Shown piece by piece: positions 1-6,000 of a stretch of DNA of 9,905 nucleotides. The stretch covers positions 1-9,905 of the forward strand of contig DAOUUS010000041.1 in NCBI GenBank assembly GCA_030668065.1, given 5' to 3'. Numbering within the stretch: position 1 is the first letter of the stretch; every line of letters starts with the position of its first letter. Both the position numbers and the translations under genes were made by a program. The stretch is from Candidatus Methanophagales archaeon (GTDB lineage Archaea > Halobacteriota > Syntropharchaeia > Alkanophagales > Methanospirareceae). The notes under the pieces are model-generated. The model made no database searches. It was given only the letters and a program-made list of their open reading frames with translations, and was not told the origin of the DNA.

Positions 1-243
1 GAGAACCTGAGGACTGAACTCGAAGAGTTCTTGAGTAAAAGCAGAAATGTGAAGAAAATACAACTACTCTTCGGCCGGTTTGATTTCTTTCTTGAGCTTC
101 TTTTCCGGGATAAAGACGAAATGACGGGATTCATAAGGCACATGCACTCTTTTGGGGCGGTTGAGAGGACAGAAACATTTATAGTATATCAAACAGTAAA
201 GGATGCACCAGAAGACCCGTTTTTGGATTGTTTTCGCGACTGA
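1..243 (+). CDS. Lrp/AsnC-type regulator, C-terminal ligand-binding (RAM) domain, partial at 5' end
   Basis: The frame is open from base 1 to the TGA at 241-243, so the gene starts left of the window; a TTG at 31 is internal rather than a convincing start. The visible 80 residues show the pattern of the Lrp/AsnC effector-binding domain: a GRFDFFLEL strand, an acidic helix (RDKDEMTGFI), then a V-E-R-T-E-T-F-I-V strand ending near a lysine. In this family the domain forms dimers or octamers and binds amino acids to control an N-terminal helix-turn-helix. No DNA-binding part is visible here, so it could also be a stand-alone RAM-domain protein. It lies on the same strand as gatC, 116 bases upstream, but a T6 run follows it, so co-transcription is uncertain. 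The family call rests on pattern only. Confidence 0.7.
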   Translation, partial: ENLRTELEEFLSKSRNVKKIQLLFGRFDFFLELLFRDKDEMTGFIRHMHSFGAVERTETFIVYQTVKDAPEDPFLDCFRD

Positions 244-293
244 AAAGATTGACTTTAGTTATTACTTGCGTGAGGTGAACTCGATATGAGACA

Positions 294-304
294 TTTTTTA
301 ATAG
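294..304 (+). promoter_or_regulatory. T-tract after the regulator gene / AT-rich promoter zone for gatC
   Basis: A run of six T (294-299) follows the regulator's stop codon by about 50 bases and could act as an archaeal U-tract terminator. The same AT-rich stretch, continuing to about 332 (TTTTATTGTTAT), is also the only place for a gatC TATA box. The sequence does not decide between these roles. Confidence 0.25.
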
Positions 305-359
305 TTTTATTTGATTAGCTCTTTTATTGTTATAACGGCTTCTGCGGAGCAAAGAGAGT

Positions 360-641
360 ATGATACGAAAAGAGGAGATAGAGCATATAGGGTGGTTGGC
401 GCGGATAGAGCTGAACGAAACGGAGAAGGCGCTATTTGCGGCGCAATTGAGCTCGATATTGGATTCTTTCGCGGTCCTGGATGAATTAGATACAGAAGGT
501 GTAGAGCCCACGTATCATGTGCTCGGCATAAAGGACGTGGTAAGAGAAGACGACCCGGGAGCGGCGTTGAGTCAGTCCGAAGTGCTGCGGAACGCCGCTA
601 AGACCGAAGATGGGTACATAAAAAGTCCGAGAATAGTATGA
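360..641 (+). CDS. gatC: Asp-tRNA(Asn)/Glu-tRNA(Gln) amidotransferase subunit C
   Basis: This 93-residue protein has the full GatC pattern: an N-terminal helix with HIGWLARIEL, a second helix ending in the LDELDTEGVEP turn, a histidine followed by V-R-E-D-D, and the C-terminal L-R-N-A-A...GYIKSPRIV tail. The length is normal for the family. GatC is the small belt subunit that stabilises the GatA amidase on GatB in transamidation of mischarged Asp-tRNA(Asn) or Glu-tRNA(Gln). The ATG at 360 has only a weak upstream AGAG as ribosome site. The stop overlaps the start of the next gene as ATGA, so the two are probably translationally coupled. gatA and gatB are not in the window; the genes that follow gatC are unrelated to transamidation as far as can be seen. 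Confidence 0.9.
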   Translation: MIRKEEIEHIGWLARIELNETEKALFAAQLSSILDSFAVLDELDTEGVEPTYHVLGIKDVVREDDPGAALSQSEVLRNAAKTEDGYIKSPRIV

Positions 642-1435
642 AGCTTGAATTGGTCTACAAAGATATTAAAATCGAAATATCATCTGAGTTTAGACCGGGT
701 GCTGCTGAGTCTATAATGTTTATACACGGGTTGGGCTGTTCCAAAGAGTCGTTTAAAGATGTGTGGCAAATACCGGAATTCCGGGACTATACGATTTTAA
801 CGTTTGATTTGTTAGGTTTTGGTGATTCATCGAAACCACGCGAGCTCTCGTATACTATGGAGGATCATGCAGCGATTTGTAAATTGGTGGTTGAACGTCT
901 GAATCTCAAGCAGATTCATCTGGTTGGGCACAGTATGGGTGGCGCAATCGGCTTGCTTCTGATTGAAAAGATCCCCGCGAAGATAATATCGTTCACAAAT
1001 TTAGAAGGTAACCTAATCGGAGACGATTGTACGTTTAGTAGAGAAGTAGTTGGATACACTTTGGACGAGTTTGAAGACGGGTTATTTAATGTGTTCGGAG
1101 CCCGGATTAAAGACGCAAAGGTGTTAGTATCGTCTTCAAGTCGAAGCAACAGCGTATATTACCGATGGCTTGCTAAAAGTGACCCTTACGCATATTACAA
1201 AAGCTCGGAATCGCTAGTTGAATGGTCGGATAGCCGAAAGTTATTGCAATTGTTTACTGATCTTGCGATAAAGAAGCGGTATGTATTTGGAGCGGCGAAT
1301 AAAACTGCGCCGGTACTAAAAATGCTGGGGGACGTTCCGAAAATAGAGATTGCTCGTGCCGGGCACTTTATGATGATTGACAACCCGGAAGAGTTATATA
1401 AAAAACTTTTGAATGTCTTAGCAGACGAGCGATAG
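638..1435 (+). CDS. alpha/beta-fold hydrolase
   Basis: This 265-residue protein has the alpha/beta-hydrolase core. The oxyanion-hole HGLG is at residues 30-33, the nucleophile elbow GHSMGG at 97-102 with Ser99, and the catalytic His243 lies in AGHFMMIDNPEEL near the C-terminus. A helical cap should occupy about residues 125-200. The usual Asp after strand 7 is absent (YVFGAANKTA around 215-224). Glu123 in NLEGN, just after strand 6, could serve as the acid, as the post-strand-6 acid does in some haloalkane dehalogenases; this is inference. There is no signal peptide, so the protein should be cytoplasmic. It starts inside gatC's stop codon (ATGA) and has no clear Shine-Dalgarno site of its own. 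The substrate cannot be told from the sequence: esterase, lipase-like or C-C hydrolase are all possible. Confidence 0.88.
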   Translation: MKLELVYKDIKIEISSEFRPGAAESIMFIHGLGCSKESFKDVWQIPEFRDYTILTFDLLGFGDSSKPRELSYTMEDHAAICKLVVERLNLKQIHLVGHSMGGAIGLLLIEKIPAKIISFTNLEGNLIGDDCTFSREVVGYTLDEFEDGLFNVFGARIKDAKVLVSSSSRSNSVYYRWLAKSDPYAYYKSSESLVEWSDSRKLLQLFTDLAIKKRYVFGAANKTAPVLKMLGDVPKIEIARAGHFMMIDNPEELYKKLLNVLADER

Positions 1436-1496
1436 GATTGAAACAAACGTAATCGAATAAGAGGTTGACATTCCAACTATTGTGGACTACTCTTGA

Positions 1497-1952
1497 CTAT
1501 ATCGCTACCGTTTCCTCAAATGGGATATCAATTGAGAACAGTTTCAAATTGAGCGAGACGGATCCCACAACTTTGAGTTTCGGGCGTTCGTTACCGGATA
1601 TACCCCGATATAATGCAGAAATAATGCCGGTATTGCTAATTTCTGTGGGCATAGTTACCGTTGTCTGACCATTGGCACGAATATGTATCTTTTCATCTTT
1701 TTCGCCATGACCGAGGAAAACCTGTTCGCCATTTACAAGGTAAACATCGTAAGTAATCTTATCAAGCGTTGCGCCAATAGGGTTCGTATTGTTTATTACT
1801 AATCCTACATCTACCGTTGTACCCGTTAAACTCACATCCCTGAGGGCGATATCACTAACTTCCACCGCTGGCTTTTTTATGCACCCTAAAGTCATAATGC
1901 TCAATATAAAGACTATAGTAATAGATATAGCTATCCACCAAATTCTATTCAT
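1497..1952 (-). CDS. LEA14-like (WHy/LEA_2 domain) membrane-anchored lipoprotein
   Basis: The 151-residue protein begins with a hydrophobic segment (about residues 5-22) followed by LGC with Cys24, a lipobox-like site, so it is probably a lipoprotein or membrane-anchored on the outside. Residues 30-145 match the LEA_2/WHy fold: a first strand V-S-D-I-A-L, the typical NNTNPIGATLDKITYDVYLVNG-like segment (54-75) and alternating beta strands to the end. LEA14-type proteins are linked to desiccation or general stress in plants, while in archaea the role is not established. The lipobox is imperfect (Thr, not Leu, at -3). The start is supported by a strong GGAGG ten bases upstream. It converges on the hydrolase gene across 61 bases, and it may have its own promoter. 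Confidence 0.8.
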   Translation of the reverse strand: MNRIWWIAISITIVFILSIMTLGCIKKPAVEVSDIALRDVSLTGTTVDVGLVINNTNPIGATLDKITYDVYLVNGEQVFLGHGEKDEKIHIRANGQTTVTMPTEISNTGIISALYRGISGNERPKLKVVGSVSLNLKLFSIDIPFEETVAI

Positions 1953-1962
1953 GCTTTTTGCG

Positions 1963-1967
1963 CCTCC
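1963..1967 (-). promoter_or_regulatory. Shine-Dalgarno site of the LEA14-like gene
   Basis: The minus strand reads CAGGAGGCGC with GGAGG ending ten bases before the ATG at 1952. This is one of the clearest ribosome sites in the window and fixes the start that includes the signal anchor. Confidence 0.75.
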
Positions 1968-2012
1968 TGTTGTATGCCCTTCTTTTAGTTACCTCGCAGA
2001 TTCACTACTTGG

Positions 2013-2041
2013 ATTTATACATGTCTAAAGGACTTTATAAC
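2013..2041 (-). promoter_or_regulatory. Candidate TATA elements of the LEA14-like gene
   Basis: On the minus strand TATAAA (2014-2019) and TTATAAAG (2033-2040) lie about 62-82 bases upstream of the start codon, leaving a leader of roughly 40-60 bases that would contain the GGAGG site. No start site has been mapped, and the choice between the two boxes is open. Confidence 0.4.
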
Positions 2042-2266
2042 TTAAAAACGTTTCTCAGGATTATAGCATTCAACAAAATCGTGAAGGTCTTCATATTACC
2101 TTTTAATAGCCAATAATTTGCTTTATATTGAGCCCTCAGAAACCGCCCCACAATGGATTTTAGCACTAACACATTCGCTTCTTTTTGGATTCAACTCACT
2201 ATTTGCCCTTATTATTCTTATGTTTTTGAATTATTTGACCGCCCCCGGTATCATACATATACAAAA
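2042..2266. other. Gene-free stretch between LEA14-like gene and radical SAM gene 1
   Basis: Including the promoter and ribosome site noted at 1963-2041, the gap between the two minus-strand genes is 314 bases (1953-2266). The remaining part is pyrimidine-rich on the plus strand and shows no tRNA, no convincing hairpin terminator and no repeat. A short hydrophobic reading frame on the plus strand was considered and rejected. Confidence 0.6.
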
Positions 2267-3115
2267 TCACTTATTCCGCCTTTTGTTCTCTGCCCTGTAA
2301 TCATCCAGAGTCCGCCTTTTCATTGTACCATCCGGGAACACAGTTATCCAACCTCTTTTCACCTCTATTTCCCTTTCTCGTACGCAACTCTTGCCTATCA
2401 CCGCGTTTTTCATATATTTCGCAACAATCGAATAAGCACGCTCTATCTCTTCGGGATACGGATTCCGTGACATCTGCTCTGGACTCAACTCCGCACGGAA
2501 TCGGTTTATCCGGTAATCTATCTCACCATTTGTATCTATTTCAGCTAAAAACTGCGCTATCTTCTCTATTTCTGGGTCGTCCACAATCCCTGGTATATAT
2601 ACGGTGTTCACCACGAGCTTTACCTTACCGTAAGCATTTCTTATATTCGCCAATATCCGTTTATTCGAGTAGCCTGTGTACCATTCATGCCGTTTCTCAT
2701 CCCACGCCTTCAAGTCAAACACAACCTCGGCTAAACCCGCCGCTATTAGCTCATCCAAGTAAGTAGCGTCTAAAAAGTAACCATTCGTGTCAAGCACAAT
2801 CCACTCAACGAATTCCTTTAGATGCGATACCAAATCCACGAGGTAATGCCGGTTTAGCGTAGATTCGCCGCCTGTGATTACCGCTTCTTCCAGTTGTCTA
2901 TCGCCATAATATTCATTTGCCGCGGTCTTCGCCAGCGTTAATAACTGCTCAACAGTCATCGGCTCGCCTACTGGCTCACGAGCAATGCTAAAACAGCCGC
3001 GACATTTGAAGTTGCAGCCAGAAAGCGTAATCCAGACACGCGGCTTTAGCTCCGAAAGCGTAATAAAAGGGACGTATCTGTATTCAGGTTCATGTTCCAT
3101 CTCTGTCGTCAGCAT
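2267..3115 (-). CDS. Radical SAM protein, pyruvate-formate-lyase-activase-like (copy 1)
   Basis: The 282-residue protein carries a radical SAM cluster motif CNFKCRGC (Cys34, Cys38, Cys41), which in this superfamily holds a 4Fe-4S cluster that cleaves S-adenosylmethionine. The SAM-contacting GGE motif is at 82-84 (VITGGEST), and LDTNGYFLD (108-116) and VVFDLKA (131-137) continue the partial TIM barrel. The overall pattern is closest to the PflA/NrdG-like activase group. Beyond the barrel there is a single extra Cys244 (GKSCV) and a beta-strand tail with WITVFPDG (256-263). There are no further cysteine-rich domains, so no auxiliary Fe-S cluster of the SPASM type is evident. The substrate is unknown. 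The start is uncertain: ATG at 3115 or the in-frame ATG at 3098-3100, neither with a clear ribosome site. It follows its paralog by 70 bases. Confidence 0.85.
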   Translation of the reverse strand: MLTTEMEHEPEYRYVPFITLSELKPRVWITLSGCNFKCRGCFSIAREPVGEPMTVEQLLTLAKTAANEYYGDRQLEEAVITGGESTLNRHYLVDLVSHLKEFVEWIVLDTNGYFLDATYLDELIAAGLAEVVFDLKAWDEKRHEWYTGYSNKRILANIRNAYGKVKLVVNTVYIPGIVDDPEIEKIAQFLAEIDTNGEIDYRINRFRAELSPEQMSRNPYPEEIERAYSIVAKYMKNAVIGKSCVREREIEVKRGWITVFPDGTMKRRTLDDYRAENKRRNK

Positions 3116-3145
3116 TTATTTTAGTTATGCCCTACTTCTCCCTAT

Positions 3146-3165
3146 CCATTTATAATTAATTTACC
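3146..3165 (-). promoter_or_regulatory. Candidate BRE/TATA promoter of radical SAM gene 1
   Basis: The minus strand reads GGTAAATTAATTATAAATGG, with the TATA-like TTATAAAT at 3148-3155, about 36 bases upstream of the annotated start. Archaeal initiation about 25 bases downstream of the box would give a leader of some ten bases. This suggests copy 1 can be transcribed independently of copy 2. Confidence 0.45.
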
Positions 3166-3185
3166 GTTGAAGTTTGTATAACTGA

Positions 3186-4121
3186 TTAAAAACTGCAAAT
3201 TGTTTCTTTGGTAAAGCTTTCTTTTTTAAATAACGGTTTTGCTATAATCGTCTCTGTTTCCATATCAGGATACACCCGAATCCATTTCTTCGCTTCTCTT
3301 TGCTCATGGGCAGCAAACTGCTGGACACAGGCTTTACCCCCTGCAACATTTATCAGATGTTTTGACGCGGAATCAACCGCAAGTTGTATCTCAGAATCAC
3401 TCGGTCTTCTCGCAACCTTTTCCCGCGCTTCTCCGGGTGTGAACCGAACGACTTTATACCGAATTTCGGGGTCAATCTGAGCCAGAAAATACGCTATTCG
3501 CTCAATCTCGTCTGTATCCACCACTCCAGGCATCAAGACCGTTTCCACTCGGAAATCCAGTTTGCAGTCACAGAGCGTTCTTACAGCATCCAGAACCGGG
3601 CGATTTGACAATCCTGTGTACCACTTATGGACTGAGTTAGTGTATGCTTTTATGTCCAGCTTAACCCTGTCGAGACCCGCTGCTTTTAAGCCCTTTACAT
3701 AACTACTATCCAGCAAATACCCATTTGTTGATAGCGAAATGTGTTTCAACCCCACACGCATTTTGAGTCCCCGCACGAGGTAAAGCAAAAAGTCGCGGTC
3801 CTGAGTAGGTTCACCACCTGTTATTACTGCTGATTCCAGTGGCGTATCGCGATTGTAAATCCGAGTTGAGTTCTCTATGAAGTCTAATAACTGTTCAACA
3901 GTCATCGGCACACCTATTGGGTCGCGAGCGCTGCTAAAACAGCCGCGACATTTGAAGTTGCAGCCCGAAAGTGTGAGCCAGATATAAGGTTCTGTTAGTG
4001 ATAACGTGATGAAAGGGACATCCACAAAACCTTTTCGCGGTGTACACGTACTTTCGGCGCTGCTGAAACGTTGGCGAACGAAGTGGCCCCTATGTACCGT
4101 GTTAGGTGAACTGTGAAACAT
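3186..4121 (-). CDS. Radical SAM protein, pyruvate-formate-lyase-activase-like (copy 2)
   Basis: This is a paralog of the adjacent downstream gene. The cluster motif CNFKCRGC is at 54-61 (Cys54, Cys58, Cys61), GGEPT at 102-106, STNGYLLD at 131-138 and VKLDIKAY at 153-160. The extra C-terminal cysteine is Cys265 (GKACV), and the tail again has a W-I-R-V-Y-P-D strand (280-286). As annotated, the N-terminus is about 20 residues longer than copy 1 and rich in Ser, Arg and His, with no recognisable motif. A GTG at residue 33 would give a shorter protein beginning just before the conserved VPFITLS, so the start is unresolved. A TATAAG sequence lies close upstream of the ATG. No glycyl-radical enzyme or other obvious partner lies nearby. 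The substrate is unknown; a protein-activating or peptide-modifying role is possible but not shown. Confidence 0.85.
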   Translation of the reverse strand: MFHSSPNTVHRGHFVRQRFSSAESTCTPRKGFVDVPFITLSLTEPYIWLTLSGCNFKCRGCFSSARDPIGVPMTVEQLLDFIENSTRIYNRDTPLESAVITGGEPTQDRDFLLYLVRGLKMRVGLKHISLSTNGYLLDSSYVKGLKAAGLDRVKLDIKAYTNSVHKWYTGLSNRPVLDAVRTLCDCKLDFRVETVLMPGVVDTDEIERIAYFLAQIDPEIRYKVVRFTPGEAREKVARRPSDSEIQLAVDSASKHLINVAGGKACVQQFAAHEQREAKKWIRVYPDMETETIIAKPLFKKESFTKETICSF

Positions 4122-4188
4122 ATTTCCCGTTTCTTATACCCCTAATTGGATATATCTCTCACGTATTAAAATAATTTCAGCATAACAG

Positions 4189-4216
4189 CGGTATATCCAC
4201 AATGCGTATTATACCG
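4189..4216. repeat. Inverted repeat, 7-base arms
   Basis: CGGTATA (4189-4195) and TATACCG (4210-4216) are perfect reverse complements separated by 14 bases, in the gap between cytochrome 1 and radical SAM gene 2. It lies about 70-95 bases upstream of the radical SAM start. It could be an operator for a dimeric regulator or a weak RNA hairpin; nothing further distinguishes these. Confidence 0.45.
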
Positions 4217-4230
4217 GGAAGGTTAAATAC
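4214..4230 (+). promoter_or_regulatory. Candidate archaeal BRE/TATA on the plus strand, no gene downstream
   Basis: CCGGGAAGGTTAAATAC resembles an archaeal purine BRE followed by a TATA box, directed rightward. All coding downstream is on the opposite strand, so a functional element would start a non-coding or antisense transcript from about 4253 into the 3' end of cytochrome 1. The match could be chance in AT-rich DNA. Confidence 0.25.
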
Positions 4231-4328
4231 ATAGTTCGCTCAAACCAGTCCGTACATCCTGAAATAGTCCTACAAAATCGAAATAGGCGTTTTGGTCGCA
4301 CAATCTTGTTTATCAAATGAGTCAATAC

Positions 4329-5093
4329 TTACGGATTTGTCCACTCGTTCGAGGAGTTCACATAGGTTATGTTAGTGCCTTCGGCTGTGAACTCAGGAAT
4401 GCTCCATATACCCGTCTCGTCCTTACTAGCCGTGAAATTCATGTGCGCGCTCTTCGTCCACGTGATGTTTACACCTATTCTTGTATGACATGCGATACAT
4501 GCTTCGTTCGCACCTTCCATCAATTCTTCGTCCATCGCATCGAGCACGAACTGGCGGTGGGTGGCGTTGTAACCTGTATCAAAGGAGAAGGGTGTTAAAT
4601 TGAAACCTCCTGCTGCGATGAATCCAGAATCATATCCCGCTTGATGACAGTTCCCACACTTTCCGCCATATTCCGGGTCTTCATACGTGTGTGGTGAACT
4701 TCCCCCAGATGGAGGATCATAAGCTGCATGACAATCCATGCACTCGACTGTGGACGCTGCATGCGCCTCTTGACCGGGTATTGTGGCTGTGGGATCGCCA
4801 CCCCCCACAGTGTAGTGACCTCTTGCATAAGTATAACCGGTGAAGTAAGTCCTGTGGCACATAGCACAGGTCAAATCGCGATGTACGCCGTTATCGTCAT
4901 TTCCCATCTCATCTCCTATATCTTGATGGCACTTCTCGCACGGCACATTATTTGCCCCAGGTGTTCCACCAACAGATTCACCAATATCATACCAGCTATG
5001 CTGCCCGGCGAACAGCGATACCGTGCTCGGCAGTGCGAATATGCCCATTGCGACTACCGCAATCCCCATCAACATTATTTTACTCGTGTTCAT
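4329..5093 (-). CDS. Pentaheme c-type cytochrome (copy 1), exported
   Basis: The 254-residue precursor starts with a signal peptide or membrane anchor (hydrophobic residues 6-29, ending near LFAG). Five CXXCH heme c sites follow at 52-56, 76-80, 118-122, 146-150 and 199-203. Non-motif histidines at 32, 71, 111, 135 and 179 align with those of the neighbouring paralog, enough to give every heme a second axial ligand; His93 and His217 are extra. There is no C-terminal membrane helix. The C-terminal 90 residues contain six N-X-S/T sequons (N165, N176, N209, N219, N241, N246), consistent with a glycosylated surface protein. The role inferred is electron transfer outside the cell membrane; being part of a filamentous cytochrome is possible but unproven. 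It is 139 bases downstream of the paralog, with a possible ATTAAAG TATA box near 5138-5144. Confidence 0.9.
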   Translation of the reverse strand: MNTSKIMLMGIAVVAMGIFALPSTVSLFAGQHSWYDIGESVGGTPGANNVPCEKCHQDIGDEMGNDDNGVHRDLTCAMCHRTYFTGYTYARGHYTVGGGDPTATIPGQEAHAASTVECMDCHAAYDPPSGGSSPHTYEDPEYGGKCGNCHQAGYDSGFIAAGGFNLTPFSFDTGYNATHRQFVLDAMDEELMEGANEACIACHTRIGVNITWTKSAHMNFTASKDETGIWSIPEFTAEGTNITYVNSSNEWTNP

Positions 5094-5137
5094 TTCATCT
5101 ACTTATCTGTGCTCCATCATTCTCAATTCTTTCGCGC

Positions 5138-5144
5138 TTTAATA
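5138..5144 (-). promoter_or_regulatory. Candidate TATA box of cytochrome copy 1
   Basis: The minus strand reads GTATTAAAGC about 48 bases upstream of the start codon at 5093, a position suited to a short leader. The match to a TATA box is modest, and the gene might instead be read through from copy 2. Confidence 0.3.
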
Positions 5145-5213
5145 CGTCTCATTAACGGGCTCGATGTGTATTCGTTGCATGAGCATGAAATCGCTGCCTA
5201 CGCCCACAGCGCG

Positions 5214-5227
5214 AAAACCAAGAAAAA
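5214..5227 (-). terminator. Candidate U-tract terminator after cytochrome copy 2
   Basis: Directly after the stop of copy 2 (5233-5235) the minus strand reads CTCTTTTTCTTGGTTTTCG, with T5 and T4 runs. Archaeal RNA polymerase often stops at such U-tracts without a hairpin. If used, it would separate or attenuate expression of the two cytochromes. Confidence 0.4.
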
Positions 5228-5232
5228 GAGTA

Positions 5233-5964
5233 TCAGTAACTATTCGTCCAGTTGTTCCTGTATGTTGAGAATGTCTCATTCTGACCGTGTGCAGTAAAGT
5301 CATCAATTAGCCAGGTGCCATCGTGGGTTTCATTTGCATTGAAGTGCAATGTGGTTGACTTTGTCCAGGAGATGTTTACTCCGATTTTCGTATGGCATGC
5401 GATACAGGCTTCGTTCGCGCCTTCCATCAAAGGGTCATCAATCGAATCGTTCACGAAATCCATGTGTGCTGCTCTCTCGCCGGTGTCGTCTGGATAATCC
5501 GTCAAACCAAATCCACCTGCACCGAGATTAGCAGGGTATGTACTATGACAGGGATGATTGAGACCAAAACATCCAACCGCTAGATATGCTGGATCATTCA
5601 TATGTGCAGCGTAGCCGGGCTTACTCAAATTGTGTTCATGACAATCCATACATTGGACCACCGCCGCAGCATGTGCCTCTTTACCGGGTGTTGAGCCGCT
5701 GCCAGAGCCACTACCATAGATATAATCGTTAAAGGGCGTCCTATGGCACATAGAACAGGTCAACTTACGATGCACACCGTTATCGCCACTTATCATCTCA
5801 TCCGCTATATCCTGATGACACTTCTCGCAGGGCACATCATTCTGTTCCCCTCCAAGATCATACCAGCTATGCTGCCCGCTGAACAGAGATACCGTACCTG
5901 GCAGTGCGAATATACCAATCGCACATATCGCGACTGTAAGCAAAGCTATCCTTTTACTGTCCAT
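5233..5964 (-). CDS. Multiheme c-type cytochrome (copy 2) with variant fourth heme site, exported
   Basis: The 243-residue precursor is a tandem paralog of copy 1: the same signal region (residues 6-29, FSG then QHSWYD), and strong matches around each heme. Canonical CXXCH sites are at 46-50, 70-74, 105-109 and 187-191. Where copy 1 has CGNCH, this protein has CFGLNHPCH at 132-140, a CX6CH arrangement. The matching distal histidine His121 is kept, so a fifth heme is likely still bound, though CX6CH is not a standard attachment motif. The other conserved distal histidines are 32, 65, 98 and 167. A short GSGSGSGS linker sits at 84-91, and six N-X-S/T sequons are present (N112, N172, N197, N211, N229, N238). 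It has a good promoter candidate upstream. The role inferred is extracytoplasmic electron transfer with copy 1. Confidence 0.9.
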   Translation of the reverse strand: MDSKRIALLTVAICAIGIFALPGTVSLFSGQHSWYDLGGEQNDVPCEKCHQDIADEMISGDNGVHRKLTCSMCHRTPFNDYIYGSGSGSGSTPGKEAHAAAVVQCMDCHEHNLSKPGYAAHMNDPAYLAVGCFGLNHPCHSTYPANLGAGGFGLTDYPDDTGERAAHMDFVNDSIDDPLMEGANEACIACHTKIGVNISWTKSTTLHFNANETHDGTWLIDDFTAHGQNETFSTYRNNWTNSY

Positions 5965-6000
5965 ACTTTTACCTGCTACAATACTCTATTAGAAGGTTGC

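Noticed and set aside
2118..2300. Plus-strand 60-residue hydrophobic reading frame in the gap beside radical SAM gene 1
   Set aside because: It begins at TTG with no ribosome site, overlaps the end of a real gene on the other strand, and its hydrophobicity follows from T-rich DNA.
4317..4598. Plus-strand reading frame opposite cytochrome copy 1
   Set aside because: It is antisense to a well-supported heme protein; its Cys and His content mirrors the heme-site codons and it has no family resemblance.
5690..5715. GSGSGSGS tract in cytochrome copy 2 as a simple-repeat or frameshift artefact
   Set aside because: The frame continues normally on both sides into conserved heme motifs; it is most simply a flexible linker replacing a longer loop in copy 1.
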